53,039 nt of DNA from Ruminococcus sp. FC2018 (GCF_000621805.1 NZ_JHXH01000015.1:1-53039); one strand, 5' to 3'. Numbered from the stretch's first letter, positions 1-8,060 are shown. Notes: a model not told the origin generated them from the sequence alone. Numbers and translations are program-made.

Positions 1-86
1 GTGAAGTGTTATACTTAAATAGCAGTCGACAAACACCCAAAAATCTGGTAGAATAAAATTGATAAAATCGGAAAGGGAAAACGATT

Positions 87-362
87 ATGAAGTACAGTAA
101 AGAATTCAAAGAAGAAGCGTTAAAGCTCTCTGATGAGATCGGACTGAAAAAGGCTGCTCAGCAATTAGGCATCCAGTATTACACACTGTCTGACTGGCGC
201 TCAAAACGAAATGCCGCTGCCAAGGCTAAGAAATATCAGATGTCAGATGAAGAACTTAAACAGCGTAATCTTGAGCTTGAACGAGAAAATGCCGAGCTTC
301 GCAAAGCAAATGATATTCTCAAGGATGCACTCGGTTTTTTCGCAAAAGACCGGAAGAAGTAA
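87..362 (+). CDS. IS3-family transposase OrfA
   Basis: This 91-residue protein is the DNA-binding half of the transposase. Residues about 1-45 form a helix-turn-helix (KEEALKLSDEIGLKKAAQQL, then YYTLSDWRSK), and residues 53-80 form a leucine-zipper-like coiled coil (ELKQRNLELERENAELRK). The length is normal for IS3 OrfA. The start at 87 follows a GGAAAGGGAAAACG stretch that serves as ribosome site. Its last codons overlap the orfB frame, and the slippery run at 335-341 lies inside them, so most translation should stop at 360-362 while a fraction continues into OrfAB. Confidence 0.9.
   Translation: MKYSKEFKEEALKLSDEIGLKKAAQQLGIQYYTLSDWRSKRNAAAKAKKYQMSDEELKQRNLELERENAELRKANDILKDALGFFAKDRKK
335..341 (+). 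other. Programmed -1 frameshift heptamer T TTT TTC
   Basis: In the orfA frame the bases read GGT TTT TTC, so the heptamer TTTTTTC fits the X XXY YYZ rule for -1 slippage. After slipping, the frame is open from here to 1252 and joins OrfA to OrfB. A short A-run at 344-347 follows. IS3-family elements are known to make OrfAB by -1 frameshifting. Confidence 0.7.
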
Positions 363-1252
363 AGACAAGCGAACGTCACCTGTTCGTTAATGAGTTCCGC
401 AGCAAGTATGGAGCGAAAGCAATATGCAGATTTCTGAAAATCAGCGAATCAGGCTATTATCGCTGGCTCAGGAATCAGGGCAAGCCTGGTGCAAGGCAGC
501 TTCTTCTGGTCAAAATACAAGGAATACTATCAGAGCATCCTGACAACAAGAATTACGGTGTCAGAAGGATGCAGGCAGCTCTTGCCCAGAAAGGCACTCA
601 CGTCAGCCTCAGAACAGTATACCGTACTATGAGCGAAGCCGAGCTTATTCACAAGAACCGCAGACCTCACGGTATCACAAAGACTGATTCCGAAACTCAG
701 GACAGAGAAAACCTGATCAAGAGAGATTTCACTGCAAACGCACCGCTGAAAAAGCTGCTGACTGATATCACCGAGGCCCAGTGCGCTGACGGAAAGCTCT
801 ATGTTTCGCCGATTTTTGATTGTTATAACGGCGAGATCGTCGCTCTTGAAATGCGTGATAACATGAAGAAAGAACTCTGTATTGACACTGTAAAACAGCT
901 TCGTGAGAAGTACGGCAGGCTCGATGGAACTGTCCTTCACAGTGACCGTGGCTGCCAGTATACAAGCTATGCCTTCCGCAGGGAACTTGTAACAAATGGG
1001 CTAATCCAGAGCCTCAGCGGTACCGCTCATTGCTTCGACAACGCTCGCATGGAGAGTTTCTTCGCCACGCTGAAAAAAGAAAAGCTGTATCAGATCCCGA
1101 CCTACAGAATGAAGCGTGAAGAGGTCAAGACTGTCATCTTCAGATACATCTTCGGTTATTACAACACACAAAGGATCAACAGCTTCAATGAAGGTGGTCT
1201 CCCACCTGTGGCGTTAAGAACTTCAAAGCAGCTCTCTCATCACGCCGCCTGA
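335..1252 (+). CDS. IS3-family transposase OrfB, DDE integrase domain (translated as OrfAB)
   Basis: This is the catalytic half of the IS3 transposase, cutting and joining DNA with an RNase-H-fold DDE core. The frame is open from the frameshift site, although the first ATG is only at 569. An HTH_21-type region (SKYGAKAICRFLKISESGYY, then YGVRRMQAAL) precedes the rve core. Catalytic candidates are D in LLTDITEAQ, D in VLHSDRGCQY and E in NARMESFFATLKKE, followed by the usual YYNTQRINS tail. No independent ribosome site is seen ahead of 569, which supports production only as a fusion with OrfA. Confidence 0.88.
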   Translation, partial: FFRKRPEEVKTSERHLFVNEFRSKYGAKAICRFLKISESGYYRWLRNQGKPGARQLLLVKIQGILSEHPDNKNYGVRRMQAALAQKGTHVSLRTVYRTMSEAELIHKNRRPHGITKTDSETQDRENLIKRDFTANAPLKKLLTDITEAQCADGKLYVSPIFDCYNGEIVALEMRDNMKKELCIDTVKQLREKYGRLDGTVLHSDRGCQYTSYAFRRELVTNGLIQSLSGTAHCFDNARMESFFATLKKEKLYQIPTYRMKREEVKTVIFRYIFGYYNTQRINSFNEGGLPPVALRTSKQLSHHAA

Positions 1253-1431
1253 TATCTGCCTATCCAAGATTTTGGGTATTTTATGACTGCACATTTCTTG
1301 ACAAGTCCAGATTTAGTATCTGATTATGTTATTATACTGAATGGTGGGTCTACATTTGGCTGTTTTAATAATATTTAGCGAGGCAGCACTAGAAAATAGC
1401 GTAGATACGGCTTTTTATATTTTCACTGTCG

Positions 1432-1493
1432 TGTCGCTACCCTCAGGTGCTAGTGTTCGCAAGGACGTGTGGGTTCAAGTCCCACCATCTGCA
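1432..1493 (+). pseudogene. tRNA-Leu(CAG) 3' fragment
   Basis: The sequence carries an anticodon loop CTCAGGT (anticodon CAG), a long variable arm (GTGTTCGCAAGGAC), a perfect T-arm (GTGGG TTCAAGT CCCAC) and the 3' acceptor strand ATCTGCA. A matching 5' acceptor strand and D-arm are not found upstream, the anticodon stem has a mismatch, and CTA replaces CCA. It is therefore a truncated tRNA gene. tRNA 3' ends are common integration scars. Confidence 0.6.
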
Positions 1494-1498
1494 CTAAC

Positions 1499-1545
1499 TA
1501 AAACCGTGATGCTCCGAGGAAATCGAGGAGTGTTGCGGTTTTTGT
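1499..1545 (+). terminator. Rho-independent terminator behind the tRNA fragment
   Basis: AAACCGTGATGCTCC pairs imperfectly with GGAGTGTTGCGGTTT across a short loop and is followed by TTTTGTT. It probably terminated the original tRNA transcript. Confidence 0.6.
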
Positions 1546-1694
1546 TATAGTGAATAAGTGCGGACTTGAACCGTAGCGACCAAAGACATTTATGGCGTTG
1601 GTCGGTTTGTCAACCTTGGCCCACCACCTGCCAATCAGTTTCATATCTTCTGAAAGAAAAACAGACGTGAGGTTAAATACCCCACGCCTGGTTT

Positions 1695-1847
1695 TTACTC
1701 AGATATTTCAGTTCCCTTTCTCGCTATCGTTGTCACCCCATATCCCTCAAGAAACATCTCAAACACATCCAAAACGATCGCATTCGCTTCAGCATGTGGC
1801 TGTTGCAAACAAGCAGCACTCCCTTTTGAGATCAGTGAAAAAACTGT
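1695..1847 (-). pseudogene. Serine-recombinase-like fragment
   Basis: Read on the minus strand, the segment encodes AEANAIVLDVFEMF, LEGYGVTTIARK and a stop. This resembles the Recombinase domain of large serine recombinases (a pattern like V-x-x-I-F-x-x-Y-x-x-G-x-G-x-x-x-I-A). No start, catalytic domain or zinc ribbon is present. The match is short, so the call is tentative. It would fit an old integrated element beside the tRNA scar. Confidence 0.3.
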
Positions 1848-1885
1848 AAATTCAAAAAATGATATATGGCGCGAAAGATCAGCTG

Positions 1886-2155
1886 TCAGAAACCGTTGTA
1901 AAGGAAATCTGCCCAGTAATACTGGTTCATATATTCACACTCGTAAGCATTTACAGCTCCGGCATCAAGCTCTTTGAAACGGCTGCGCTCAAATCGCAGC
2001 GGCGTGCCGTCTGGTGTTCTCCATTCCGATATGTGAGTGTCCGTCGTCCTTGACCTCGCTTGGTCAAAGCCTACACCATCATCCGCAATGATGATCTCGT
2101 ATGCACTGTCATTTTCACGGGTCGAGATAGTCACCGTGCCGCCGCCTTTAGCCAT
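1886..2155 (-). pseudogene. LytS-type histidine kinase remnant (HATPase part only)
   Basis: The minus strand encodes GGGTVTISTREND and IIIADDGVGFD, the G1-box region of a HATPase domain. It closely matches the intact kinase at 34262-35476 (GGTVTIASRETDD, VSDDGVGFD). Shortly after, the frame breaks: the expected G-M-E-N-T motif appears in another frame (IGMENTRR). Membrane segments and the phospho-accepting His are gone. The upstream side runs directly into the repeat at 2142-2336, so an internal deletion probably fused leader and HATPase. It lies divergent to a decayed GFSRG hydrolase gene. Confidence 0.65.
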
Positions 2156-2336
2156 ATTGAACAAGCCAAAGTCCAAACATTTGTTGAATATGCTGATGCG
2201 AAATAGGTTTATCTTGTTGTTACTTTTGTTGTAGTGTGTGTGATATACTGTAGTCAAAGAAAAGGGAAAAACAAAAAACAAACTTCCCCAAAAAAAAGAA
2301 TCTGTTGTACTTCTGTTGTAGTCGGTGTGCTACACT
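2142..2336. repeat. Dispersed ~190-bp promoter-bearing repeat, copy 1
   Basis: From CCGCCTTTAGCCATATTGAA onward this stretch is nearly identical to 35463-35642, differing by scattered substitutions and small gaps. It spans the divergent region between a kinase (left, minus) and a secreted or peptide gene (right, plus) in both places. It contains two promoter-like units, each with a TGTTGTAG box followed by TGATATACT or TGCTACACT. Confidence 0.85.
2223..2336 (+). promoter_or_regulatory. Tandem extended -10 promoters with TTGTAG boxes
   Basis: Unit 1 has TGTAG at 2230-2234 and an extended -10 TGATATACT ending at 2249. Unit 2 has TGTAC (2306-2310) and TGTAG (2317-2321), 11 bp apart, and an extended -10 TGCTACACT ending at 2336. 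Neither has a good -35 box at 17 bp, which suggests activator-dependent promoters with the TGTTGTA repeats as the site. They point toward the hydrolase pseudogene at 2382. Confidence 0.5.
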
Positions 2337-2381
2337 TAAGTCAAAGAAGAACAACCGAAGTGAAAAAAATGGAGGTATAAT

Positions 2382-4423
2382 ATGAAAAACCGTAAAAAAT
2401 GCTTCGTTTCACAGCGATGTTAACTGCGCTGGCAATAACTGTTTCCATGCTTACTTCCTGCGGCTCGTCCTCGCAGTCCAAGTCGGATTCGGAAAACGCA
2501 CAAAGCTCCGAGTTAAGGCTGGGCGGCGTAAGAAATGCCGAGGCTCCAAAAGAGATCTACTACGAGTCTGAGAAGGATTATCTCTATTATTCGGATGACT
2601 ATTTCAAAAAACCATCTACAAACTATAATGAGCATCTGTCTTCGTTATCCATAATGATGGCCAATTACTCCATGAACCCAGGCAATCCGAAGAGCCTTGA
2701 TGATACCGACTGGTATAAAAATCAGTCGAGCCGTGTTCGCGGATTCTATGATCTCATCGGATTCAAGTAGGCTGAAGTCAATAAGGATTACGAAAGCAGA
2801 ACAGCGTTTGACACGATCGGCATCATCGCAGCAAATCGAAAGGTCGATGATTATACAGTGATCGCCTGCACCGTCAGATCAGGCGGATACTTCCTTGAGT
2901 GGGAAAACAACGTATTCCTTGGCGACGGAACAAAATCCGACTATATGCACGAAGGCTGGTACAATGCCGCAAATAAGGTGATCGACTTCCTTGGCAGCTA
3001 TATCAAGGAGAAAGGGATCACCGGAAAGATCAAGTTGTGGGTATCCGGTTTCTCCCGTGGCGGCGCAACCATGAACCTGACCGCAGGTCTTGTGGATAAC
3101 AAGATCGCTAAGGGCAGCGACAGCGTATTCCCCAACGTTACTCTCGAGCATAATGACCTGTATGCCTATACGTTTGAAGCTCCGCAGGGTGCAAATGTCA
3201 ATTCCAAAACAGTAGCAGCCCCGACGGATGCAATTTACAACAATATTTTCAACATTATCAATCCAAACGATCTTGTCACCAAGGTTGCAATGGCAGATTA
3301 CGGATTCAGAAGATTCGGAATCGATAAGTACATCACCACACAGTTCTTTGATCCGGATAATTTCGCCTCGAACCGTGAGTCCGTCAAAGAGATCTATGAG
3401 GCAAAGTATCCCGATTATAAATGGATATCCGATGATTTCACAATGTATACGATCAATACGGCAGATCTTATAAGTCTGACGAATATGGGCGTTTTGGTAC
3501 GTGATATCGTTAATGTCGTAGATTCTATTGAAGAAGGAAAGCTCCCTGACATTATCCATGTCAACGACAAGAAAGTGCATTACGATGCCAATACGGCAGT
3601 GACATTGCTGATCGACCGTGCAATGGGGAAGATCGGAAACCGCAGTGATTACTGTAACAAGATCCAGCCTTTTGCCAGAAAACTGATGAAGGTGCTGTTC
3701 ACCGATGTGAAAGATCCGAATACCCCATCTATCGGAGAGATCGGTATAAAATTAGTGTTCCAGGCGATAGCTTACGGCGTATTTGGAGATTCTTCCTTCA
3801 TTTCTGATTTTTCCAAGATCACCGGCGCTACCGACGAGGAAATAAAAAGTATGTTAGAGATTCTTTGGTATACGTTTGAAGAATATCCGAATGAAATGAT
3901 CTCAGTGGGCATCTGCATCAAAAATGTTTTTGAAAACCACAGCACCAGCATAAATATGGCACATATCCAGGCACAGGACTCTTATTATGTAGACCATTAC
4001 AGAAAAAACAACGACAAGGTCCATCTGGTGCCTCTGCGCAACAATGCAGATTTCTTCCGTATCGAACTGGTCGATTTAAATAAGGCTTGGCTCAAGAATA
4101 CTGATAAAGATCAGGTAGTGATCGATATTGCAGGACATGACACAGGAGCGAGTGATATCAATACCTGCAAAGACGGATATATAGCCGGGTATTATAACTA
4201 TGCAACTTATGAACGTCTTGAACTGTTCATGCCCGGTCGGTACAACTATTATATCGATGCTTACGAGCACTCTTTGGATCTTTCTCATCATGTAAAAGGG
4301 CTGATATGGCATTATTTCTCAAATGGAGAAATGTATCGTAAGTCAAAAGTATTTGTTGATGAAGACGTTACTATGGACGGAGGCCCGTATAAAACCAATA
4401 TCGAAAAAGTAGTAAACGAATAA
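2382..4423 (+). pseudogene. Secreted GFSRG-type alpha/beta-hydrolase lipoprotein, disrupted
   Basis: The gene resembles the intact hydrolase at 32620-34407: both have a lipase-like box (LWVSGFSRGGATMN here), then Y-A-Y-T-x-E-A-P-Q-G and a late NHST motif. The ATG at 2382 has a TGGAGG ribosome site, but one A is missing from an A-run near 2398, so the lipoprotein signal (MLTALAITVSMLTSC) lies in the next frame. An in-frame TAG at 2768-2770 splits the rest, after which the frame is open to 4423. Two lesions make it a likely pseudogene, although the long conserved remainder suggests recent decay. The predicted product was a surface lipoprotein with a Ser hydrolase fold; its substrate is unknown. 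Confidence 0.75.
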
Positions 4424-4482
4424 TAAGTCGGCTGTCTGAGCTTCAGGGCTTCTGCCTGATACATCTAAGCCTAAACATCAAC

Positions 4483-4521
4483 GAGCTGCTGCACGAACAA
4501 AATCGTGCGGCAGCTCCTTTT
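4483..4521 (+). terminator. Rho-independent terminator of the hydrolase pseudogene
   Basis: GAGCTGCTGCACGA pairs almost perfectly with TCGTGCGGCAGCTC and is followed by CTTTT. A second short hairpin (AGCCAAGC / GCTTGGCT) lies at 4551-4573. Between 4575 and 4784 I see nothing else recognisable. Confidence 0.8.
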
Positions 4522-4784
4522 CATTGTATGCTTTAGCAAAAAATGAAATAAGCCAAGCTAGTTTTGCTTGGCTCAAGGAAACAATATTAAGCGAATGACT
4601 GCTTTGAAAAATCATTCATTGCAGCCTTTTTGTCGTGCCTTTTTCTCGAGCTGTTAAAAATCTGTAAATCATTCATTTTCAGACTTGACTTTTGTTTGCA
4701 GGTCTCACATACTCATATCATTTTTTTCATCTTAGGTTTTGTCATGCTCATCAGCTATTATCGTATTTGAGTTATTCTCGATTC

Positions 4785-4860
4785 ATATCCTTATTTTACA
4801 GTTTTTACGATCATTGTTGCTTAGACTACATCTGCCCCGCAAAGTGTAGTTTAAGCTACA
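4785..4860 (+). promoter_or_regulatory. 30-bp-phased dyad array, locus A
   Basis: Two clear 16-bp dyads, TGTTGCTTAGACTACA (4815-4830) and TGTAGTTTAAGCTACA (4845-4860), start exactly 30 bp apart. A weak third copy ending TTACA sits one period upstream at 4785-4800. The last dyad ends 20 bp before the -35 box, the same spacing as at loci B and C. This looks like an activator-binding array. Confidence 0.7.
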
Positions 4861-4880
4861 ATCCCCCTTGATTTTATCTA

Positions 4881-4909
4881 TTGAAAAAACCGTAAAAGCG
4901 TGGTATTAT
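4881..4909 (+). promoter_or_regulatory. Sigma-A promoter of locus A
   Basis: TTGAAA (4881-4886), a 17-bp spacer, and TATTAT (4904-4909) with a TG extension. It drives an A-rich leader that contains the peptide gene at 4989. Confidence 0.75.
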
Positions 4910-4988
4910 ACATACAGAACAAGAGAACAGGACAAATAAAAAACACACAAACAACAAAACAATCACACAACGAAAGGAGTAATACAAC

Positions 4989-5048
4989 ATGGAATTCTTC
5001 ATTAATATCTGGGAAGGCTTTCAAAAATTCTTCAGAGGCAAGTGCTGA
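4989..5048 (+). CDS. 19-residue amphipathic peptide
   Basis: The complete product is MEFFINIWEGFQKFFRGKC. An AAAGGAG ribosome site lies 9 bases before the ATG, behind a strong promoter, and a terminator closes the unit about 100 bases later. The sequence is rich in Phe/Ile/Trp on one helical face with Lys/Arg near the C-terminus, and it ends in Cys. I do not recognise the family. Options are a signalling peptide, a membrane-active peptide of the modulin or type I toxin kind, or a leader peptide of a regulatory RNA. No export or processing gene is adjacent. The gene is supported by expression signals rather than homology. Confidence 0.6.
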   Translation: MEFFINIWEGFQKFFRGKC

Positions 5049-5148
5049 TCTTGTAAATCTTCCCCATAAAACCAAATCCCCAGACCATAACAATTCCCAC
5101 CCAAAATACACGATTCCCCAAAAATCATACACATTATCCACGATTACA

Positions 5149-5185
5149 AGCGGACGCTGACTAAATCAGCGAACGCTTTTTTCTT
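5149..5185 (+). terminator. Terminator of locus A
   Basis: AGCGGACGCTGA pairs with TCAGCGAACGCT around a CTAAA loop, followed by TTTTTCTTTTT. The stretch 5049-5148 before it is nearly free of G and carries several CCCC runs, as in loci B and C. Confidence 0.85.
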
Positions 5186-5260
5186 TTTATGCACCTTTCC
5201 AAGTACGAATCCTGCCCGCATCGGATGTTGCTTATGCAAAACAAACAAATCCTCTGGATT

Positions 5261-5572
5261 TTAGGTCTCGGATATCTCCTTAGTTAATCTCTTGCATACG
5301 ACCGTCGAGCGTTTGACAGGCGTTGACAAAACATAAGCCATAGAGCCGCGGTCAATCTGACCTGCAATGAGCTTGTTTGCCGTAACAAGAACATATATGG
5401 CGGGCAGGATAGTCGTCATCATGCCGTAGAAAATTACGAAAAGCAAAGGCTGTGTCATTTTAAGAGCTGAAAACTGTGCGCACAGAACAGACATAACACC
5501 GGTGATGGCAGTCCACATCACCCAGTTTGATTTTACCGACTGCTTGAATAAAGGTAAGCTGAACTTATACAT
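5261..5572 (-). pseudogene. ABC-2 permease N-terminal fragment
   Basis: The 103-residue frame starts like an ABC-2 permease (MYKFSLPLFKQSVKSNW), with two hydrophobic segments and the conserved GSMAYVLSTPVKRSTVV stretch. It stops where a third transmembrane segment should follow, so about two thirds of the protein is missing. It overlaps the preceding ATPase fragment by 8 bp, the usual coupling of ATPase and permease in exporter operons. It is truncated and almost certainly non-functional. Confidence 0.6.
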
Positions 5573-6125
5573 TTCCTCCCGTCTCGATATTGTTCTTATA
5601 AAAGTGCATAAAGTATTCCTCCAAACTTACGGAATGTTCGTCAATGCCGGTGATACTGCACTTTGAAAGAGCCGTCAAAAAGCTATTTGTAAGTTCATCG
5701 GGAACAGATATCACACATTTTTTTGCTGTTCTATCGCCCCTTTCGGGAGTCAGCCCCGAATGAACGAATCTGTTATAATCATCAGTACTTTCAAACTCTA
5801 TTGTGAACTCATTTTTCAGCCCGTGCTTGACATCGGCGGCAGCTACGGTGGAGATCAGCCTGCCGTCCTTGATGATCGCAATGCGGTCACAGAGAGCTTC
5901 GACCTCACTGAAGATATGACTTGAAAGCAGTATCGTTTTGCCGCACTTCTTCTCATTGCGGATAAAGTCGATAAAGACCTCCTGCATCACAGGATCAAGA
6001 CCGCCGGCTCCTGCATTGCCGAGATCAAAGCTGAGACCCGATATTCCTCCTACCACAGCCCCGATGAAAAATGCTACAAGCATAGCCGCACCTGCGATAA
6101 ACCCGACTAGAGTTTTCGACAGCAC
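5565..6125 (-). pseudogene. Chimeric ABC remnant: permease tail joined to ATPase C-half
   Basis: Residues 1-39 are hydrophobic and look like the last segment of an ABC-2 permease (FIAGAAMLVAFFIGAVVGG). Directly after comes the second half of an ABC ATPase: the D-loop GLDPVMQEVF, the switch region TILLSSHIFSEVEALCDR and the IIKDGRL strand, then a C-terminal accessory domain. The Walker A, signature and Walker B motifs are absent, so it cannot hydrolyse ATP. The simplest explanation is a deletion between two adjacent permease/ATPase modules. Confidence 0.65.
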
Positions 6126-6497
6126 ATAGTCAAACGGATCAAGGAGCTTATCAAAGGCGACGAGCTGGCACTTGTCAGGGGCATCAAAAGCCTGATGCGT
6201 AAAAACAAATACACCAGACGTTATTTAGAGAGCAAGGATTTCCACGCAGAAGCATCACTATATACAGGGTTTGCGATAAACCTGTTCTTTGCCTGTTCCA
6301 AAGGTGCGACGGGCGCAGCTGTCGCTTCGGTCGGTGCTTATGCTGTGCATATGTGTCCACAGGACACCCGCACCCTTAGAGCCGGGGACACAGTAAAGCC
6401 CTATTCCGAGAGCTATACGACCTGCATTGAGGAGGCAAAACAGACGCTCACAAATCGGCTCACAGCGCACAGGTTACCGTCACCCGTGACGCTTTGA
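6126..6497 (+). pseudogene. Membrane-protein fragment
   Basis: A plus-strand frame reads IKSLMRKNKYTRRYLESKDF followed by EASLYTGFAINLFFACSKGA. This is reminiscent of a Clostridia integral-membrane family with a basic N-terminus and a first hydrophobic segment. After about 6315 the resemblance stops. There is no ribosome site and the frame begins inside the ABC chimera. I regard it as a remnant of uncertain family. Confidence 0.25.
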
Positions 6498-6572
6498 AAA
6501 GTTTTTAAAAGCCGCCATGGCAGCTAAATTCAGGTTTAGCTTAGGAACACTTTTGCGAAGAGAGTTATTATT

Positions 6573-7934
6573 TTATGCGTGGCGGTGACGAATGAAGGTA
6601 TGCTTTTTCGCATCTGAAAAATGAACTCCTTTTCTGCAAAGCAGCACAGACATCACCATTGCGACAGTCCAGCCTATCGGCCACGCTGCCCAGATACCTG
6701 TTGTGCCAAAGTATGAGGAAAGCAGCTTTGCAAGCACGACACGCAATATCAGGTCGGTAAAGGTCGCTGACATAAACTGCTTCATCAGCTGTGCACCCCT
6801 TAACACGCCGTCTGACACAAGCTTTAGGGCTGCGATGAAATAAAACGGCGAGACTATCTGCAAAAATCTTACTCCCACGTTCAGAGCGGTTTCGGTCGGC
6901 TCGTCGAGGAAGAAATACACAAGGTATCTGCCTGCGAAAAGATACAGCGCAACTATCGGCACACATATCACCCAGACAAGCTTTATGCCTGCCTTAAAGC
7001 CCTCGTGGACTCTTTGCGGCTTGCCTGCGCCAAGATTCTGTGCGGTGAAGTTGGACACGCCGTTGCCAAGCGTTGTGAACGAGGTTATCACAAGATTGTT
7101 GAGCTTGACAGATGCGGCATAGCCTGCGGTAACGCTTGAACCGAAGCTGTTTATGACTCCTTGTATGATGATATTGCCCACCGAGATAAAGCTTTGCTGG
7201 AGTATGCTCGGTACGGCAACAGATGCTATTTTTCCAAGCAGCTTCCACGAAAAAGCATCAGCTTTGTGCTCGGTCTTAATTTTTGAAAATCTTTTAAAAA
7301 CGACTGTTACTGCAAGCACGCAGCTCACGCCCTGGCAGATGAGCGTTGCCCACGCAACTCCCGCAACACCCATATTAAATGCTGTTACGAACAATATATC
7401 CACAGCGATGTTTGAAACTGACGATGTCGCAAGGAAAATGAACGGCGTGCGTGAATCGCCAAGTGCGGAGAAAATGCCAGTTGCGATGTTGTAAAAGAAC
7501 ACGAACGGCAGGCTCCAGATATATATATCAAGGTACTGCTTTGACGCTGCCATGATATTATCGGGGGTGTTTATCAGTTCAAGCAGCTGCCGGGAGAAGA
7601 TCAGCCCTGCGAGCATAAGCACCAGACAAAGCACTCCGCCTGCGATAAGTGTGGTATAAACTGCGGTTTTCATATCCTTCAATCGCCTTGCGCCGAATAG
7701 CTGTGACACAATGACAGAGCAGCCAATGTTGCAGCCAAACGCAAATGCTATGAACACAAGCGTTATCTCGTAGCTGTTGCCGACTGCCGCAAGCGCATCC
7801 TCTCCGATGAATTTGCCCGCAACAAAGCTATCAGCGATATTGTACAGCTGCTGAAAGATTATGCTGCCAAACAACGGCAGACAGAATTTCCACAGAACTC
7901 TGTCTGAACGTCCTACCGTCAGATCCTTAGTCAT
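6573..7934 (-). CDS. MATE-family multidrug/Na+ antiporter
   Basis: The 453-residue product has the usual MATE length and about 12 hydrophobic segments. It opens with LPLFGSIIFQQLYNIADSFV, then GEDALAAVGNSYEI, the typical MATE start, and FGARRLKDMK lies in the first cytoplasmic loop. Such proteins export drugs or metabolites using H+ or Na+ gradients; the substrate here is unknown. GGGAGAGG precedes the ATG. It is divergent from a LysR regulator across 126 bp that contains a dyad, so control by that regulator is likely. Confidence 0.9.
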   Translation of the reverse strand: MTKDLTVGRSDRVLWKFCLPLFGSIIFQQLYNIADSFVAGKFIGEDALAAVGNSYEITLVFIAFAFGCNIGCSVIVSQLFGARRLKDMKTAVYTTLIAGGVLCLVLMLAGLIFSRQLLELINTPDNIMAASKQYLDIYIWSLPFVFFYNIATGIFSALGDSRTPFIFLATSSVSNIAVDILFVTAFNMGVAGVAWATLICQGVSCVLAVTVVFKRFSKIKTEHKADAFSWKLLGKIASVAVPSILQQSFISVGNIIIQGVINSFGSSVTAGYAASVKLNNLVITSFTTLGNGVSNFTAQNLGAGKPQRVHEGFKAGIKLVWVICVPIVALYLFAGRYLVYFFLDEPTETALNVGVRFLQIVSPFYFIAALKLVSDGVLRGAQLMKQFMSATFTDLILRVVLAKLLSSYFGTTGIWAAWPIGWTVAMVMSVLLCRKGVHFSDAKKHTFIRHRHA

Positions 7935-7962
7935 TCAAACCTCTCCCTACTCTTGCACACTA

Positions 7963-8031
7963 TTGACTTTATTATCAATTTATAGTATAATTCATTTTCA
8001 GAGATATGTAAAATATATATTCAACATATCT
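7963..8031 (+). promoter_or_regulatory. lysR promoter and probable LysR-type operator
   Basis: TTGACT (7963-7968), a 17-bp spacer and TATAAT (7986-7991) point to the LysR gene. Just downstream, AGATATGT (8002-8009) and ACATATCT (8024-8031) form perfect 8-bp inverted arms. The position, between divergent regulator and MATE exporter, is typical of an autoregulatory LysR site. Confidence 0.6.
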
Positions 8032-8060
8032 GATATATATTTTTTATATGGAGAATTTAT

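Larger units (their letters stand above)
2..1309 (+). mobile_element. IS3-family insertion sequence (IS150-like), apparently complete
   Basis: The element holds orfA and orfB in the IS3 arrangement with orfB in the -1 frame. Imperfect terminal inverted repeats are visible: the left end at 22-49 (GCAGTC, then ACCCAAAAATCTGG) matches the reverse complement of 1263-1290 (GCAGTC, then ACCCAAAATCTTGG). Similarity fades outward to TG at 2-3 and CA at 1308-1309, which I take as the ends. I cannot see a target-site duplication because the left flank is only one base. Both frames are open, so the element may still be active. Confidence 0.85.

Noticed and set aside
1432-1493. Complete tRNA-Leu gene
   Set aside because: The 5' acceptor strand and D-arm are absent and the anticodon stem has a mismatch, so only a fragment is supported.
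4785-4860. 30-bp periodic motif as a CRISPR-like array
   Set aside because: Only the short dyads repeat; the spacing fits promoter geometry, the units lack 23-40 bp identical repeats, and no c​as genes are present.
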